15,720 nucleotides of DNA from a bacterium HR27 (GTDB lineage Bacteria > Chloroflexota > Chloroflexia > Thermomicrobiales > Thermomicrobiaceae), in contig BEID01000003.1 in NCBI GenBank assembly GCA_002898975.1, forward strand, positions 1 to 15,720, written 5' to 3'. Numbering within the stretch: the first letter of the stretch is position 1; the number at the start of each line of letters is the position of its first letter. The position numbers and the translations under genes were made by a program. The notes under the pieces are model-generated. The model worked only from the letters and a program-made list of their open reading frames with translations, ran no database searches and was not told where the DNA came from. Of the stretch, positions 15,207 through 15,720 are shown piece by piece.

Positions 15207-15720
15207 GTGCGCATCCGACCGTGGCAAACATTGCTCTTCATCGTCGTCCTGAGCCTCGCCGCCATCTGGGTCGATCTGCCCGGACGAACGCTCGATCCCT
15301 TCGGTTGGAAGCGGAACATCACTGTCCGGCAGGGTCTCGATCTCCAGGGTGGCATCCAACTCGTTCTCGAGGCACGACCGCCAGCTGGGACGACAGTCAC
15401 GCAAGAGGTCCTCGAAGGCACCCGTGATACGATCGAGCGGCGCGTCAACGGCCTCGGCGTCAGCGAACCAGTCATCCAGACACGTGGGAACAACCAGATC
15501 CTCGTCGAGTTGCCCGGCTTTCAGGATCCAGAACGGGCCGTTCGCGTTCTGCAACGCACCGCCTTGCTGGAAATTATCGATACGCAGGGACAATTCCTCC
15601 CCGTCGGAACGATCGTCAATACGACCGCGGGTCCAGCGTCGGAAGCGAACGTGACACCCTCGCCCACTGCTGCTGCCACGACACCGGCTGCCTCGGCGAC
15701 TGCTGCGAGTGGCACAGCCG
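15207..15720 (+). CDS. secD: Protein translocase subunit SecD, 3'-truncated by the window edge
   Basis: A membrane subunit of the SecDF complex, which uses proton motive force to complete protein export through SecYEG. Only the first 171 codons are present and the frame is open to the window end. GTG 15207 begins MRIRPWQTLLFIVVLSLAAIW, a basic start plus TM1. The SecD signature RQGLDLQGGIQLVLEA follows, then TRDTIERRVNGLGVSEPVIQ and the ILVELPGF motif of the first periplasmic domain. After LLEIIDTQGQFLPVG comes a stretch rich in Thr, Ala, Pro and Ser (from about residue 137 to the edge). It looks like a flexible surface insertion, which I recall as typical for Chloroflexota SecD. secF would be expected downstream. 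Confidence 0.93.
   Translation, partial: MRIRPWQTLLFIVVLSLAAIWVDLPGRTLDPFGWKRNITVRQGLDLQGGIQLVLEARPPAGTTVTQEVLEGTRDTIERRVNGLGVSEPVIQTRGNNQILVELPGFQDPERAVRVLQRTALLEIIDTQGQFLPVGTIVNTTAGPASEANVTPSPTAAATTPAASATAASGTA

Overview
The window looks like ordinary chromosome from a GC-rich, probably thermophilic bacterium. The best guess is a member of class Thermomicrobia (Chloroflexota). That guess rests on gene content and style rather than a database match: a bacterial myo-inositol-1-phosphate synthase next to LPLAT-type acyltransferases, a 5'-truncated DUF4013-like membrane protein, a SecD with a Thr/Ala/Pro/Ser-rich insertion, Arg/Glu-rich proteins, and frequent GTG starts. Nearly all genes lie on the + strand; one unrecognised membrane protein is on the - strand. 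I see no IS element, CRISPR array, tRNA or rRNA gene.

Layout. 3-443: C-terminal part of a DUF4013-like membrane protein. 444-811: a gene-poor stretch with a tRNA-arm-like inverted repeat and a good promoter, TTGCTA-N17-TATACT, whose -35/spacer holds a possible HspR (HAIR) site. 812-1837: a DnaJ-family cochaperone with only half the usual zinc-finger motifs. 1909-8099: a tightly packed run, purA, fabZ, GT9, GT9, GT4, GT9, with gaps of 18 and 3 nt and then ATGA or longer overlaps, probably one transcript from an extended -10 promoter before purA. 8237-11002: ino1 behind its own promoter (TTGACG-N17-TACAAT), then two translationally coupled genes. The second is an LPLAT-superfamily acyltransferase; the first looks by eye like a shortened, catalytically dead relative of it. 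11148-13640: gyrA. 13527-14435 (-): a roughly eight-TM membrane protein that overlaps the gyrA 3' end by 114 bp. 14507-15154: nadD, divergent from that membrane gene across a 71-bp region with overlapping -10 elements. 15207-15720: the start of secD, which runs off the window.

How the genes may work together. purA, gyrA, nadD, secD and dnaJ are housekeeping. The middle block (fabZ, three GT9, one GT4, ino1, two LPLAT-like proteins) reads as a cell-envelope module: acyl-chain synthesis, sugar transfer, inositol phosphate supply and acylation. An inositol-containing, possibly glycosylated and acylated membrane lipid is an attractive product, but this is inference: no PI synthase gene is in the window. 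The least ordinary items are the putative pseudo-acyltransferase coupled to a real one, the unusual PurA motifs, the two-repeat DnaJ, and the gyrA/membrane-protein antisense overlap. No Rho-independent terminator with a U-tract was recognised anywhere.
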